Assembly: GCA_021399445.1 (NCBI GenBank)
Contig: JAJTUQ010000002.1
Span: forward strand, 620,001-684,000
DNA from: Xylogone sp. PMI_703
Taxonomy: Eukaryota; Ascomycota; Leotiomycetes
Length of the DNA stretch: 64,000 nt
Direction: 5' to 3'
Part shown: piece by piece, positions 10,197 to 21,969 of the stretch
How positions within the stretch are numbered: the stretch's first letter is position 1
Layout: the number at the start of each line of letters is the position of its first letter
Notes under the pieces: generated by a model
Told to the model about the DNA's origin: nothing
Seen by the model: only the letters and a program-made list of their open reading frames with translations
Database searches by the model: none
Program-made: the position numbers and the translations under genes

Positions 10197-11231
10197 ATGG
10201 ACAATTCTCTTCTGCGTGCTACAGCAGCTCATACTGCCCGTCTCGATCGAACGCTGAAGGCGCTTCAAGATAGAATTAAAGAGCAGGAAGCTGTATTACA
10301 AAAGGTTAGAATAGTTTCAAGAAAGAGGCCGACGTATTGGCTAAAGTATTCACAGCTTCGTGCTTCCGTTACTCCAATTGACCCAAGACCATCTGCAGAT
10401 CCAAAGGCGCATCTGCTCCAACTGCGAGCCTTAACCCATGCGTATCGATCTGTAACTGAAGAGCCTCCGTATCTTCCTCCAGCAGATTCACCACTTCCTG
10501 CTCTTATTGCAATTCGTAGTACAGATAAATGTATCACAGAAACTGAACATTGCATATCGAAGACGGAAGGAGACCTTGGAGCAATCCAGGAACGACTTAA
10601 AAGAGAAAAGGATGATTTGAGAGATGCAACCATTATTCAGGCCGGGTTGGAATCTCGCATAGCTACTCTAGAACAGGAGTTGATAGATCATACTCAGAAA
10701 ACAGCTGCTGAAGCCGCCAAGGAAATGGTGCGGGGGATACGAAAGAAGAAAAGCTACTATGATGGCGAGACCGACAAACTCGTCAAGGCATTCAATGCTT
10801 TTATAGATGATCATCTTGCTATTCTACTTGCGGCTGAAGAGCTAGGAGGGCCAGTAGTTGGGGAGCTCCTGGATGTAGACGATGCGATGCTTGAGGCTGG
10901 TTTCAATAATCAAGGAAAATTGAGGAAACCCAAAGCCAAGCCAAATGATGGTAAGCGGCAGCGGACGATCGAGGAAATCTGGGGGGTTCAACAGGAAAAT
11001 GGTGGAGAATGGAACGAACGGCAGGCTGCAGCGGCAGAAATGAGGGACTTGACAGAGCAGCTTCTAAATAATCTTGTTGAAGCTGAAGGTGACGGGCCCG
11101 GCTCTTACGTTCAGCTTCAGAGAGAATCAGCAGCGGCGAGGTTCCTAGTGCGAGCGAAAGTGGCACAGTTTCATCCTAGGGATGCGAGTAAACTACGTCT
11201 CATCGACTTTGGAAGAGAGCTATATGACTGA
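10197..11231 (+). CDS. Inner-kinetochore protein, CENP-K/Sim4-like (predicted)
   Basis: An open frame of 344 codons runs from 10197 to 11231. It probably contains a 51-nt intron (10305-10355) with GTTAGA donor, GCTAAAG branch and CACAG acceptor; splicing keeps the frame and gives 327 residues. Heptad-like helices occur at 10-40 and about 100-170 (spliced numbering), typical of a coiled-coil kinetochore subunit. The segment AAEELGGPVVGELLDVDD and the C-terminal block FLVRAKVAQFHPRDASKL then IDFGREL are conserved in fungal proteins usually labelled CENP-K. Those are constitutive centromere-associated network subunits bridging CENP-A chromatin and outer kinetochore. The assignment rests on recalled similarity; Fta4/Nkp1 is the main alternative. 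Confidence 0.6.
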   Translation: MDNSLLRATAAHTARLDRTLKALQDRIKEQEAVLQKVRIVSRKRPTYWLKYSQLRASVTPIDPRPSADPKAHLLQLRALTHAYRSVTEEPPYLPPADSPLPALIAIRSTDKCITETEHCISKTEGDLGAIQERLKREKDDLRDATIIQAGLESRIATLEQELIDHTQKTAAEAAKEMVRGIRKKKSYYDGETDKLVKAFNAFIDDHLAILLAAEELGGPVVGELLDVDDAMLEAGFNNQGKLRKPKAKPNDGKRQRTIEEIWGVQQENGGEWNERQAAAAEMRDLTEQLLNNLVEAEGDGPGSYVQLQRESAAARFLVRAKVAQFHPRDASKLRLIDFGRELYD

Positions 11232-11463
11232 CAAAATAGCGTATCAATCCCAACTCTTTTTAAGCTAAGAAATGATACAAGAGACTCAGGATTAATCATT
11301 CTTGTACCCTTCCAAAACTTGTAAAACACCAAAGACGTCAATTCCGTATATGATTGTATATCTGAATATGGATTCCTAATACTACATAGGAGGAAGACAT
11401 GTTAAAAAGTCCGTCTCTCAGGATACAGTTCCTCCTCGTAACGCCGAATTCCAGTTGGTGCAA

Positions 11464-14400
11464 TTAGTTATCATCATCGTCCATAAGCCTAATATTTGTT
11501 CCTGCTTTTCGTAATGCCTCCTTCAATCTGCCTGTTACCTCCTTCTTTCTCTCTAATTTACCTCTCAGTCGAACTTTCTCCTCAGGCGTAAACCCACTCA
11601 ACTTTTTTCGTAGTGGAGATGGGTGAGCGGGAGAGCCGGTCGACATTATTGAATTCTGTAATCCACGTGGCCCGTCTTTGATGCTATCAGGTGTATAGAA
11701 AAGCCCATATGTACTGGAAGTTCCGGGGTGGCGCAGAGATGCCCTCTTTTGGGGTGTCGTAAACAGAGACTCATCAAGACTACTTTGTGTAGGAGTCCCA
11801 ATTCGAAGTTTACGCAACTGACCCTCCAGAACATCAATATCTCCACTTCTCTTCTCAGCCATGCTTGTCATTTTCATGATGGTTCTCATAACAGCTTCAA
11901 CAGTAGGCCCGCCTGCTCCATTCGCCTTACTAGTATTACTGATCGATGAGAGTTTTGCTCTAAGTATGGTCAGCCCTTCTTCTGCTTGACTCAACAACGC
12001 CTGGAAGTCCTTAAAATCTCTGCGTAGGTCATGTTGCTGTGCAGCTTGTTCAGCACTCAAAGGCTGCACGCGAGCAATCGCATGATGATCAGGATCCGAG
12101 TGAGATGCCAAGATCTTCTTTATATCCTCATGCTTTGCTCGAAGGCGGGCGAGATCCTTCTGTAGTTCGTTACAAGCCTCAAGTTTCTCAGCAACATCTT
12201 TAACGCGCCCTTCTTCAAGCTGTCGCCCAAGATCTTTCTCAACAAGAACAGAAAGATTCTCCATCTCAACCAGGCACCAATCTTCCTCATCTTCAAGATC
12301 TTCTCTGCTGCGGCCTTCCTCCTTGTATTGCTCTGTATGTCCTTTGATGAAGCTTGCTAGTGCACGCGCATTTATGCCAAGCGTGTCAATCATGGCATTG
12401 ATGTCTCGATACACAGCTTCAACTTGAGCCGGAATGCTATCCTTAGTTTCTGTGAGGTCGTAATTAATGTGCGCGACAAATTCATCTAACGTCAGAGTGC
12501 CATCGATCTCTGACGCAAGAAACCTCTGTAAATTCTCATCCTCCTCATCAATAAGGCTCTTCGTTTGTTCTGCTTCCTTCCTTGCTTTGATTTCAGCTCG
12601 CCGTCTCTCCTCCTGCTGCTGTTGTTCTAATAACAAGCTGGCACTAGGCTTAGACACTGCAACAGACCTATTAGATAGTCTCTGTGATCCTAAGAGATTA
12701 GATGCCATTCCAGGTGCACTGACCGATCTGGAAGACTCGGAGCGCAACATTCTCCCAGGAATCGCATTTCTAATTGGACTTGGAGAACGTGGACTGGCCT
12801 GCATTTTTGGAGGCGGAAGGCTAGGTGCTGAATGGTTGAATTCGCCAAACAGAGGGCGTGGCTGCAGTGGCTGATTTGGTTTTTGAATCTTAGTGAACAT
12901 GCTTTGTGGGCTTTGATTTTTAAAGCCACTGAAGGAGCTTTCTGGAGTGAAGCCTGGAGTTTGATTAAACTCCGATACGGGACTGAGATCTTTCGCAACA
13001 TCTTCCCCGCTACCTTCTTCACTTTGTTCGTCTTCAAATTCTTCTGTTTCTTCTGCTGGTTTCTCCGGCTCATCTTTCCCATCTTCACTGCCAAAATCTG
13101 AGCCACTTCCTTCATCATCATCATCGGGGCTATCCGGGACACTAGTAGGTGGTATTAAATCTGAGGGGATTGAGACCTTTGCAGCTTCTTTAGCCGGAGG
13201 CGACTGCGAAATGTCCTTGACTTGTGAAGTCTTTTGTGGAAGAAAATCTGGCGGTAAAGGAGCATCAGCTGGTTCAGCTTTCACTGGTGTTGAAGTTTTG
13301 CGGACAAAGTCAGGGGGTAGGGGAAGATCTTTGGGCTCGTTATCCACTGCCTTTGGCGTAGACTTAAGGAAGTCTGGGGGAAGAGGGGCGTCTGTAGCAG
13401 TAGAAGAAACAGAGGATTCACCGGCCTGAAAACTTGATTTACTGGTTGTATCGGGTGGTAAAGGAGCTTCCGGTATATCCCTGAGTGCACTAGCCTCCTC
13501 TTCTTTCTTGATTTGTGGAGATGGCGAGGTTTTCGATATTGTTGGGGTTGCTTGAGATTGGGCAAATGGAGTAGCTTTTGATGCCACTGATGTGCCTGAA
13601 TTGCTTCCGGCTGTGGGTTGTCCAAGAGAAAATCCAGAAAACGATGGCTTGCTAGTAGTGGTGCTAGAAGAGCCCAGATTTCCAAAAAGGCCTCCAGTTG
13701 GAGGAGAGAAGAGATTGGACTTTGCGGGAGTAGGAGCTGCAGTTTGGGCCGGGGTTGAAGTGCTCTCAGCTTTATGATCTTCTGGTTTGGATTCCTCGGT
13801 GGAGTCCATGGTGTCCATATCCGCATCTTTAGACTCTGCAGATGGAGCCACAGCGGCCTCTCCTAAAGCACTACCAAAATTACCACCAAAAAACGAGCCC
13901 CCTGATTTCTCTTGAGGTTGAGATGTATCATTTGCAGAAGATGGATCAGCTTTGAACGTCGAGCCAAGTGTGAAGTTGCTTGTTCCAAACATACCACCAG
14001 CTGGTTTGCTAGCAGATGTGTTTGTAGCGGGCGAACCAAAGATCGAACCCGCTCCGGCTGCCGGTGTTGACCCCCCGAATGCGCCTGATGCAGGTTTCGC
14101 AAATATACTTCCGCCGTTGTTTGAAGAACTAGTCGCGGCGAAGCCCCCTTTGTTTGCAAATGACGCAAATCCACTCGCCGCTGGTGCTGAAGTAGAATTT
14201 GCAGCAGCTGGGGTGGTAGATGCCCCAAATATCCCAGCAGGCTTGCTAGCTGACCCAAAGGTAGGGTTTGAGCTGGTAGGGTTCGCACCCCAGGGCGACA
14301 CTCGATTCCCTAGACCACCAAATGTGCTAGGAGTGCCGAAAGAAGGTTGATTTGTGGCAGGCGCGGAGGGGGCAACATTTGAACCAAATGAAGGAGCTCC

Positions 14401-16168
14401 AAATGCAACACCACTGGCAGCCGCAGTATTCGTATTTGAGGAACCGCCCCATACCGATTGTTTTGGTCCAGGAAAAGATGGCGCGCCAAATGAGCTCCCA
14501 GCCGCGGGCCCTGTAGGTTTTGCAAAAGATGCAAAAGAGGGTGTCGGGTTCGACGATGCTCCGAATGCAGATGCGCCAAAAGCTGGCTTCGAAGCTGCTC
14601 CAAAAGCAGATGTTTGGGACTGTGCAGGTGCAGTAGATGGCTGCATGGTTTGCTGCTGATTACCTTCCGCTACGACAAGACCGGGATAGATAGATCCTCC
14701 CCGGACAGATTCTGTATATATTACCCACCATCCAGCTAGGACACCTTCGTTATTCAGGATCATTAGTGCAGGCAATGGGTGAGGAGACTCGTTCATCTCA
14801 TCACCTGGAATAGGTCTAACCACCTTCTCCTTGCTAGAAAGATCCAGTGCGGTACCTATAGGGGATGTATCGCCTTGGGAAGCTGTTAATGGGAGCTGCG
14901 CTCGGCGAGAATCGTCAGACATCTCTGTCATAGTGAATACATTAGTAATCTGGTCCGCCGGTTTATCACTGCTCAATGGAACTTTAGATCTGCTAAGAAC
15001 TCCTACATCTATCGAAGCAGATGAAGTCACGATAAGAAGATCTTGTAAATTAGGTGGGTAATCCCTCAGTCGGAGGAAAAAATGGTGAGGTGGAGAACGG
15101 TTGAGACCAAAGGGCCCTGCAGGGTCTGAGATCTTCTGAAATATCCAGTTACATGGTTCCGCTTGCTGGTTTCTAGTTGCAATATGAAAAGTGGAAAATG
15201 GAGGATTGCCATCGGCAGAAGTTGAAGGGGTGTGCACAAGAAGAAAAACATTGTTCTCCAACCAGGTAAGTGATGAGACTACTAATGTTAGCTTTTCTTC
15301 TCCTTAATATCCTGTCATACGTACCATGCTGTCCAACTGCGACATTAGGAGGTTTCGGTATTTCCGCTTTGCCATCACCCTCAGGAGTCATCTGATGGGC
15401 AGTGCCGTCTCCAAGACCAGCCACTAGCTGTTTCCCTCTTGCGCTCCAAGATATACAACTAACACCCTCTTTTAAAACTGGCCCATTTCGCCCTGTCACA
15501 TAGTTTCTCTCTTTTAGATTTGCCATCATCAATTTACCACTCGTTGTCACTATTGCAAAGAGCTCTCCTTTCTCCGGCGTTGGGTTCGGTATTAGAGCTC
15601 GAAGTGATTCCGAATTTGTCGACAATTCGAATGCCGACTGCGTAGAGCCTTGCAACAATGCCTGAACATCATATATAGCCAAACCACCTCCACTTTCAGC
15701 CGACAATACTAGATAAGATTCGTCTGCAGAAAATGCAAGTTGCGAAATCCTCACTGACATAGGTAGCTTCAATTGAGGCTGGAAAGCTCTAAGATTGCCG
15801 TTCCCAGTTGCGGGTCCCTCGAATGCTTTCCTTACTGATTCTGTCGTTGTAACTATAACCGCATCTGGGCCAGCTGCTGCAACGAGACCTTTATGTGAGG
15901 CTATACTCAGTAGAGATGAGGTAGGTGCGGGGAGATTATCTGATGGCCATGGAGTAGGGAGTAGCTGTACTTTAGCTTCTCCAGCTAAGGAAAGAAATCC
16001 AAGAGCCTAAAAGGAGTCAGACAGAGCTCGAGAACATCGTCCATACCGAGGAGAGCTTCAGCTTACCTCTGTTTGTATATCCTCAAGATCAGGGCCATTC
16101 TGCGGTGGAATAGCTCCTCCACTACCACCCATAGCTGCACCACCAGCGTTTCCAAAGCCGAATGCCAT
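11464..16168 (-). CDS. NUP159: FG-repeat nucleoporin NUP159 (NUP214 homologue)
   Basis: Exons 16168-16067, 16006-15325 and 15278-11464 give about 1532 residues. The first 420 residues have the spaced hydrophobic pattern of the NUP159/NUP214 N-terminal beta-propeller (for example LAFSADESYLVLSAE and SCISWSARGKQL), the docking site for the mRNA-export helicase Dbp5. From about 480 an FG region follows with many SAFG, AFGA and FGSA repeats. A Pro/Ser segment carries several PLPPDF motifs, then acidic and Ser/Pro stretches. The C-terminal 450 residues are helical coiled coil and would anchor it with Nup82 and Nsp1 on the cytoplasmic face of the pore. The propeller exon ends at a GTACGT donor and the acceptor is a tandem TAGTAG. 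Confidence 0.88.
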
Positions 16169-16659
16169 GGTTGTTTATGTACCCAGCTATACACCAGGCT
16201 CGTGATCTAAAGAATGCTATTGCGCATTGGTACCGAAGGGAAAGCGTGCAATGATCCAATTCACTGAAAATCCAATAAAAACTTAAAAGACCACTACGAA
16301 AAGTAGGACTGGATCGAGTGAGGGAACATCAAAGCTGAGTACCAGAAAGCTATTCCTCGAAGTCTTGGTGTTAGATGTCTTAGATATTTCTTTGGCGCCT
16401 GGACTTCACGCTCAACCGCGGTACCGTCATCACGTGATCAGACCCATGCGCGTCAACCGTCGACCTGAAGGCAGCTCTAGCCTCGTCATCTGGTGTATAT
16501 TGAAGCTCCAAACGACACCACCTGCACACAATCGCCTTGAACGAAGCTTCCCGGGTCGTTTTCTACGCAAAGCACATTTTTCTTCACAATCTAGTCTGCA
16601 TACTACTAGAAATTTTTTAGAACTTTATATCTTAGAGCTTCGATAGCTCTGAAGTAACC
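16169..16659. promoter_or_regulatory. Divergent promoter between NUP159 and PUP1
   Basis: These 491 bases lie between divergent starts. A TCACGTGA palindrome at about 16430-16437 has an E-box CACGTG core, a plausible site for a basic helix-loop-helix factor. No other element was recognised. Confidence 0.5.
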
Positions 16660-17656
16660 ATGCCTGGTTTCGATTTCTCCAATCATACCCGCAATGCTGC
16701 GTTACATGCTAGAGGTGTACCTTTGCCAAAGGCAACTAGTACTGGAACTACTATCGTAGGATGCATATTTGAGGGTGGGGTTGTTGTAAGTAGAGCTCCA
16801 TCATTGATACATATCTTAACACTACCCCAAGCTTCCAAGCTTCCAAACTGCCCATCTTTTGAAGCTTCTGAAATAAGTTCATTTGCTAACAACTCCTTCA
16901 CATAGATCGCAGCAGATACTAGAGCTACTAGTGGCCCGATCGTAGCAGATAAGGTTAGTTCATGTATGAACCTTTTTAGAAGTACTAAGTGCTAATTCGG
17001 AACCTTAGAACTGTGAGAAGCTTCATTATATTGCTCCTCAAATTTGGTGCGCTGGAGCCGGCACGGCAGCAGATACCGAATTTACCACTGCACTTATATC
17101 TTCGCAACTCGAACTTCACTCTTTATCCACAGGTCGCAAGCCACGAGTCGTTACATGTATGACAATGCTCAAACAGCACCTTTTTAGATACCAAGGATAC
17201 ATCGGTGCATATCTCGTCGTAGCGGGAGTTGATCCCACAGGTGTAGGATTATTCACAGTCCATGCGCATGGAAGTACGGATAAGCTGCCATATGTGACGA
17301 TGGGTAGCGGTTCTCTTGCTGCCATGTCGGTGTTTGAGACACAGTGGAAGTCCAAGTTGACTGAGCAAGAAGCTATTGACTTAGCGGCAGATGCCATCCA
17401 AGCTGGTATCTTTAATGATCTAGGATCTGGTTCAAATGTGGATGTATGTGTTATCACAAAGGACAAGACCACGTTAAAGAGAGGATACATCAAACCTAAT
17501 GAGCGAAGCAAGAAATTGAAGAGCTACGTCTTCAGGAGGGGTACAACAGCAGTCTTGAACGAGACTATCATCAAGAAGGAGGATATCAGCAAATATGTGA
17601 CTATACATGATCTAAAAGAGGGCGAGACCGCAGAAAAAATGGATATCGATCAATAG
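16660..17656 (+). CDS. PUP1: 20S proteasome subunit beta-2 (PUP1), catalytic
   Basis: Exons 16660-16785, 16906-16953 and 17009-17656 give 273 residues. Residues 1-29 form a propeptide ending in TSTG; self-cleavage would expose Thr30 (TTIVG), the N-terminal nucleophile. The block [20 protein letters not shown], the [11 protein letters not shown] turn, [18 protein letters not shown] and GSGSLAAM follow the yeast Pup1/human PSMB7 pattern closely. This subunit provides the trypsin-like activity of the proteasome. The second exon is only 48 nt. The C-terminal tail (residues after RRGTTAVL) wraps the neighbouring subunit in known structures. Identification is secure. Confidence 0.95.
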
Positions 17657-17999
17657 GGTGGGGGCGCATAGAGGGGGCTCTGTATCAGTAGACGGTCAAC
17701 CAAAAGGCGACGGCTGTTATGCATTACCAATTTATGCATAGAATATGATATTCATGACTTGTGATTCATTGGAGCTCGACAAAGCGTTAAACTTGTCCAT
17801 GTGATAATCGTCAAACTTACAGCTCCTATCTCCTTTCATACGTGTGGAGAATTGCCTTAAATCAGAACCTTGACTCCAGTGCTCCTTGCAAGACCCAAAT
17901 GTACTGAATATAACCCTTCAAATAAGAACGCTCTCGCTACATCAAACTCCTAATATCAACATTATATCACTTGTATACACTTTTGAACATTTTGTTCAC
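17657..17999. other. Intergenic between convergent genes, 343 bases
   Basis: PUP1 and the Zn2Cys6 regulator converge here. The stretch should contain both polyadenylation regions. It is AT-rich and no gene is seen. Confidence 0.45.
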
Positions 18000-20664
18000 C
18001 TAGAACTGTGTCCAACTTGGCATGTGAAACCCAGCAAGAGTAGCATCATCTAACGCCTGGCCAGGCGGGAATATAGCATCGAAAACCTCCTGTTATCATT
18101 GAATTAGTAATAGGTTTAACAACAAGAATTAGTACAAACCCAGTCAATATTTGTCATTGGATCATCACTAATCTGAGGGGCCAACGTAGTCGATTGCTCT
18201 TGTCCTGGGTTGCTGTTAATCTCACTACTGGTATCTGGACTTGCCTTGTCCGGCAGGGCCCAGAGTACTTCGCCATTCGAAATCCCAGCGAAGACAACAT
18301 CTGGCATTTCTGTTTTCTCAGAATGCGTAGTTGTTACGCTCTGAGGCACGGAATCCGGGCTTATTGATGCAACTCGTCTATCAGACTGCCTTGGTGGTTG
18401 TTGACCAATATGTTTCTCCATAACTACTGGGGCTCGCATCCCTCTCATACGTTGGTAGGCAGAAGTCTTACGTTGCAGCTCAGAAAGAATTCTTCTAGCT
18501 TTGACAATGCGTGATTCGGAAGGATCACACTCATAAGCATAGTCCAGACAGTTCCAGATACGGTCTGCATCTGCACGATTGGGATAGACATATATCTCCA
18601 TAAGCAGCAGAAAAGTCACATGGTATTGATGTAGAGCCCCAACGTACCATGTCCAAGGAGAAAAATCCGGAACATTCTCTAGGAGAATAGTGGCCTCCAT
18701 CATGCTGATTCCTTGGCTAATCATAATATCTCGTAGCCGGTCCGGCATAGGTGACACTACCGAATTGTGATACCTGTGAAGGACCATGACGTGGAGACGG
18801 GATTGAAGTAGAGACTTCATAAACTTGCACCACCTTTGTATAGGGATCTTCTCGTCCATCATATGGTCGTATTTAGCAGCCATATTGCGCCGGAATGTCT
18901 CGATCTTGCTAAGAACCGCCGTAAGACTTATCTTTCGACGTTCGATTCTTGGTCGATCTATCCAGATCGTTCTCATCATCTCATTTATTTCAAATCGTAC
19001 TAGACTGAGAGTTATGTCCGTCCATCGGTCTCGTGCAACAGGCGCAGGCCCAGTAGCACTCAAGTCAGCATCATCAACATTAAGGGGCAATTTCGTGTCG
19101 AAGTCATCTCTCCTTATGGAGGGTCGCGGGCCTTGTGCCTCACAAGTTCGAATATCTAAGAAACATATTTGGTGCCAAATAAGTCGCCGAATATGGGTGT
19201 CCAGAGGATTTAATCCATAAGTCTCTCCGTCGCGGTGCAGACCCATACATTCTGCCATTCGTATCACAGCACCAACTAGAACGGAATGTGCACGAGAGAC
19301 TTCAGCTCTACAGAGAGAAATCTTGGATGTGTCAGTTAAGATCGTGTAATTTCTTTACAACAGTATAGAAACTCACCAGGTACATAACCAAAGCCTGTAA
19401 AGTTTCAATTTTAGTTGTTCTTAAGAAGTTAGCCCTTCCAAAAGAACTCTCCGTCGCTGTCTTGAAATTGTCTTGTAGGCTCTGTTTTGAGACACCGAAA
19501 TCACGGAGCGTTACACTCTCATCCATGCTAACTGTAGCAGAAAACATTGCTGCGAACATGATAGCCTGAGCTGAGGTTGGAGGCTCAATACCAAGCGACA
19601 CATCGTCCCAAAATTGACCATACTCCTTTTCAAAGCTTGGTCGATGCACAATTTGAGCAATGGGATGAACAGCAGTGAAATACTGAGTGATCAGCTTATC
19701 TGCTACTACACGAGAAGGCAAAAATTCCATTAAAGAGTGCTGGACAGTATGTGGTCCAAATAGAAAGCCGGACGCTGGCGCAACATAGGATGGTCCAGGT
19801 CTGATCCAGGTTTCCATGGGTGGAAGCGGTGAAACTTCTATGCTAGAAAGTTCTTCAGCATTATTGCCTGTCATGAAAGTATCGGATAGAGCATATTCAA
19901 GCTAGAGTCATAGGTCAGTGAGAACAGCTTTAAGGACCCCCGTAGTATCCCTATGAACGAACTATATATCCATTACAAAACTCAACAAGGTATTGACGAA
20001 CCTCTTGAGCAAATTTTGGTCTGAAAAAACCGCCAATTCTCTCCGTCATCCTCATCTTGCCCAGTCGGATTCCTAGGTCAAGGATATCATCATCATCACA
20101 GTCAATCTCATAAGCGGCATCCTGGACTGCCAATGGGGTGGGTTCTAGATCTTTCTCATCATCAAGTGGTGGCAGGTCATCCTCAAAGTCATCCGGTAAA
20201 GCTCGGTCAAGAGAAGTCTTTTTGTCTCCGTTATCATTCCTCAATACACCAGCAGCACGAGACTTGGCAACATCACGTTCTAGTTGCCGTTCGAGCGACC
20301 CAACTTTCTCTTTGATCTCGGTGAGTTTGAGCTGACTTGCTTGATCCAGAGCGGGAGCTAGAAATACACAATCTCGAGAGAACTTCAGGCAATTGGTACA
20401 CGGGTGTGATTTATCACATTTAAGTTTCCGACGACGACACTCAAGGCAACTAGTAATCATGCGATTTCGTCTCCTGATTCTGGAGGGGGGTGTACTGGAC
20501 TGCTCTGCCTTGAGAGGTTCACTTCCTTTGGATGCGGGATTATAACTTTGCTTCGTTGCATTTTGATGTTCAATGGTTGAGTTGCTGGCAGCTTCCTCAT
20601 CAAAAGTCCTCCTATGAGGTTCGTTGTGGTGCTCTTCCGTAGTGGTCGCAAAGTAATCAGCCAT
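18000..20664 (-). CDS. Zn2Cys6 transcription factor with fungal-specific middle homology domain
   Basis: Exons 20664-20002, 19901-19377, 19321-18140 and 18089-18000 join in frame to 819 residues. The binuclear cluster is C73-x2-C76-x6-C83-x5-C89-x2-C92-x6-C99, followed by a coiled-coil stretch (LTEIKEKVGSLERQLERD) that would dimerise it. The fungal_trans domain spans the middle, with the landmarks AECMGLHRDG and RRLIWHQICFLDIRTCEAQ. The last exon (90 nt) ends in PSWTQF. The first donor is GTTCGT, weaker than normal. The protein should bind CGG half-sites in promoters. The target pathway cannot be read from sequence, and the neighbours are housekeeping genes, so there is no cluster clue. Confidence 0.85.
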
Positions 20665-21969
20665 CCTGACGATACGGACGTAAACCCCAGGACCCAGGGA
20701 CCCGCTAGCGACACTTCCAAAACAAGACTCCAGATCCAGCTGGCTGCTTTCTTGGGCGGCTCGAGAAAGGTGCTATAACCAAGGTAATGCGCCAAGAATT
20801 TGCACTTGTGTATTCTTAGAAAAATCACATTGAAAATGGTCGTCTCAATAACGCAATTCGTAGCTGAAAGCCAAAGGCCTCTAGGCTGAAATAGAGTTCC
20901 CTGTGCCCCTCTGAATATGGAGACAAAGAAGATTATCTTAGTCAGCACCAACACTAACCCTGTCCCCGCGGCACTCCGCAGTCAGGAGACTGTAGAGGAT
21001 TCAATCTGTTGAACATGCACAGCTATTGAACATAGACCATGTAACACATAGCTCATAGACACGAATGAATCACCTCAGAAAACTACACAGAGTGTAATTA
21101 GTATTGATTTATCTTATTTCTGCTTCTACAGGGCATAGTATCTTTGGTCGATTGGGTGAAAGCTACTTAGGCACAAGTGCCACGAGTAGTTGATCTGTAG
21201 CTAGTGATACATACCAATTCACTTCACAAAGGTAAACTAGCCTCAATTGAATCTAACCCCTAATTTCCTATAAGTTGAGAGTGCTGCTTCGCTGCTGCTC
21301 AGCCTTAGCCATAGGGCACGTACCTGACTGCAACTCTCGATGCTTGGCACGAATTTGCGGAGTCCTCCACATCTAAGTATCCACGTGATGTGAGCACCAA
21401 CAACTGAACTGGACGCAATTGATGATCGTATTTAGGGCCAATGTGATTTAGAGAATGAGGGTGAAATGTTCCTAATCCTCTGACGTCAGCTCATTTACTG
21501 TTTGTCCCAAAGGGGTCAACTCGTTCAAAAAGCTCCGGAGTCAGTGGTTACATTGGCCAATTAAGATGGATGCGGGGATAAAGTCCCGCAAAGTTCATGC
21601 ACAGACCTTTGTCACGGTATGAGATGGAACTGCAGAGAAATACATCTTACAATAAAAAAGGAGTACCTCATTTACTTCCATGCTATCTATCCCGTCTAAA
21701 CGCCAACGAAATCAGAGCCTAAGCATACGCAAGCAAAAATGCAATAGAAGAGGATGCGTGCCCAACGTAAAAACTGTAGCGATGCACATCTCAAGGATAT
21801 AGTATCTTGAACTGATCACTCATCAGGCCATTAGCACACATCAGTCATTGAAGGAGTAGCTCCTTCATCCTGTTACGCCATCACCAGATAAAACAGACGT
21901 GGAAAGACGGCTTTGTCTGAGACAAGACGTCAAAAAGCTGGAACTTCCCCCTCTTCGGCCTCACTTCGT
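20665..21969. other. Intergenic, about 1.3 kb
   Basis: This is the upstream region of the Zn2Cys6 regulator gene and the downstream region of YDJ1. It contains scattered stop codons in all frames and no resemblance to known proteins or RNAs. A long promoter is common for regulator genes. Confidence 0.45.

Noticed and set aside
13281..14660. Long frames on both strands inside NUP159
   Set aside because: They arise from the low-complexity FG and Pro/Ser coding sequence in other frames.
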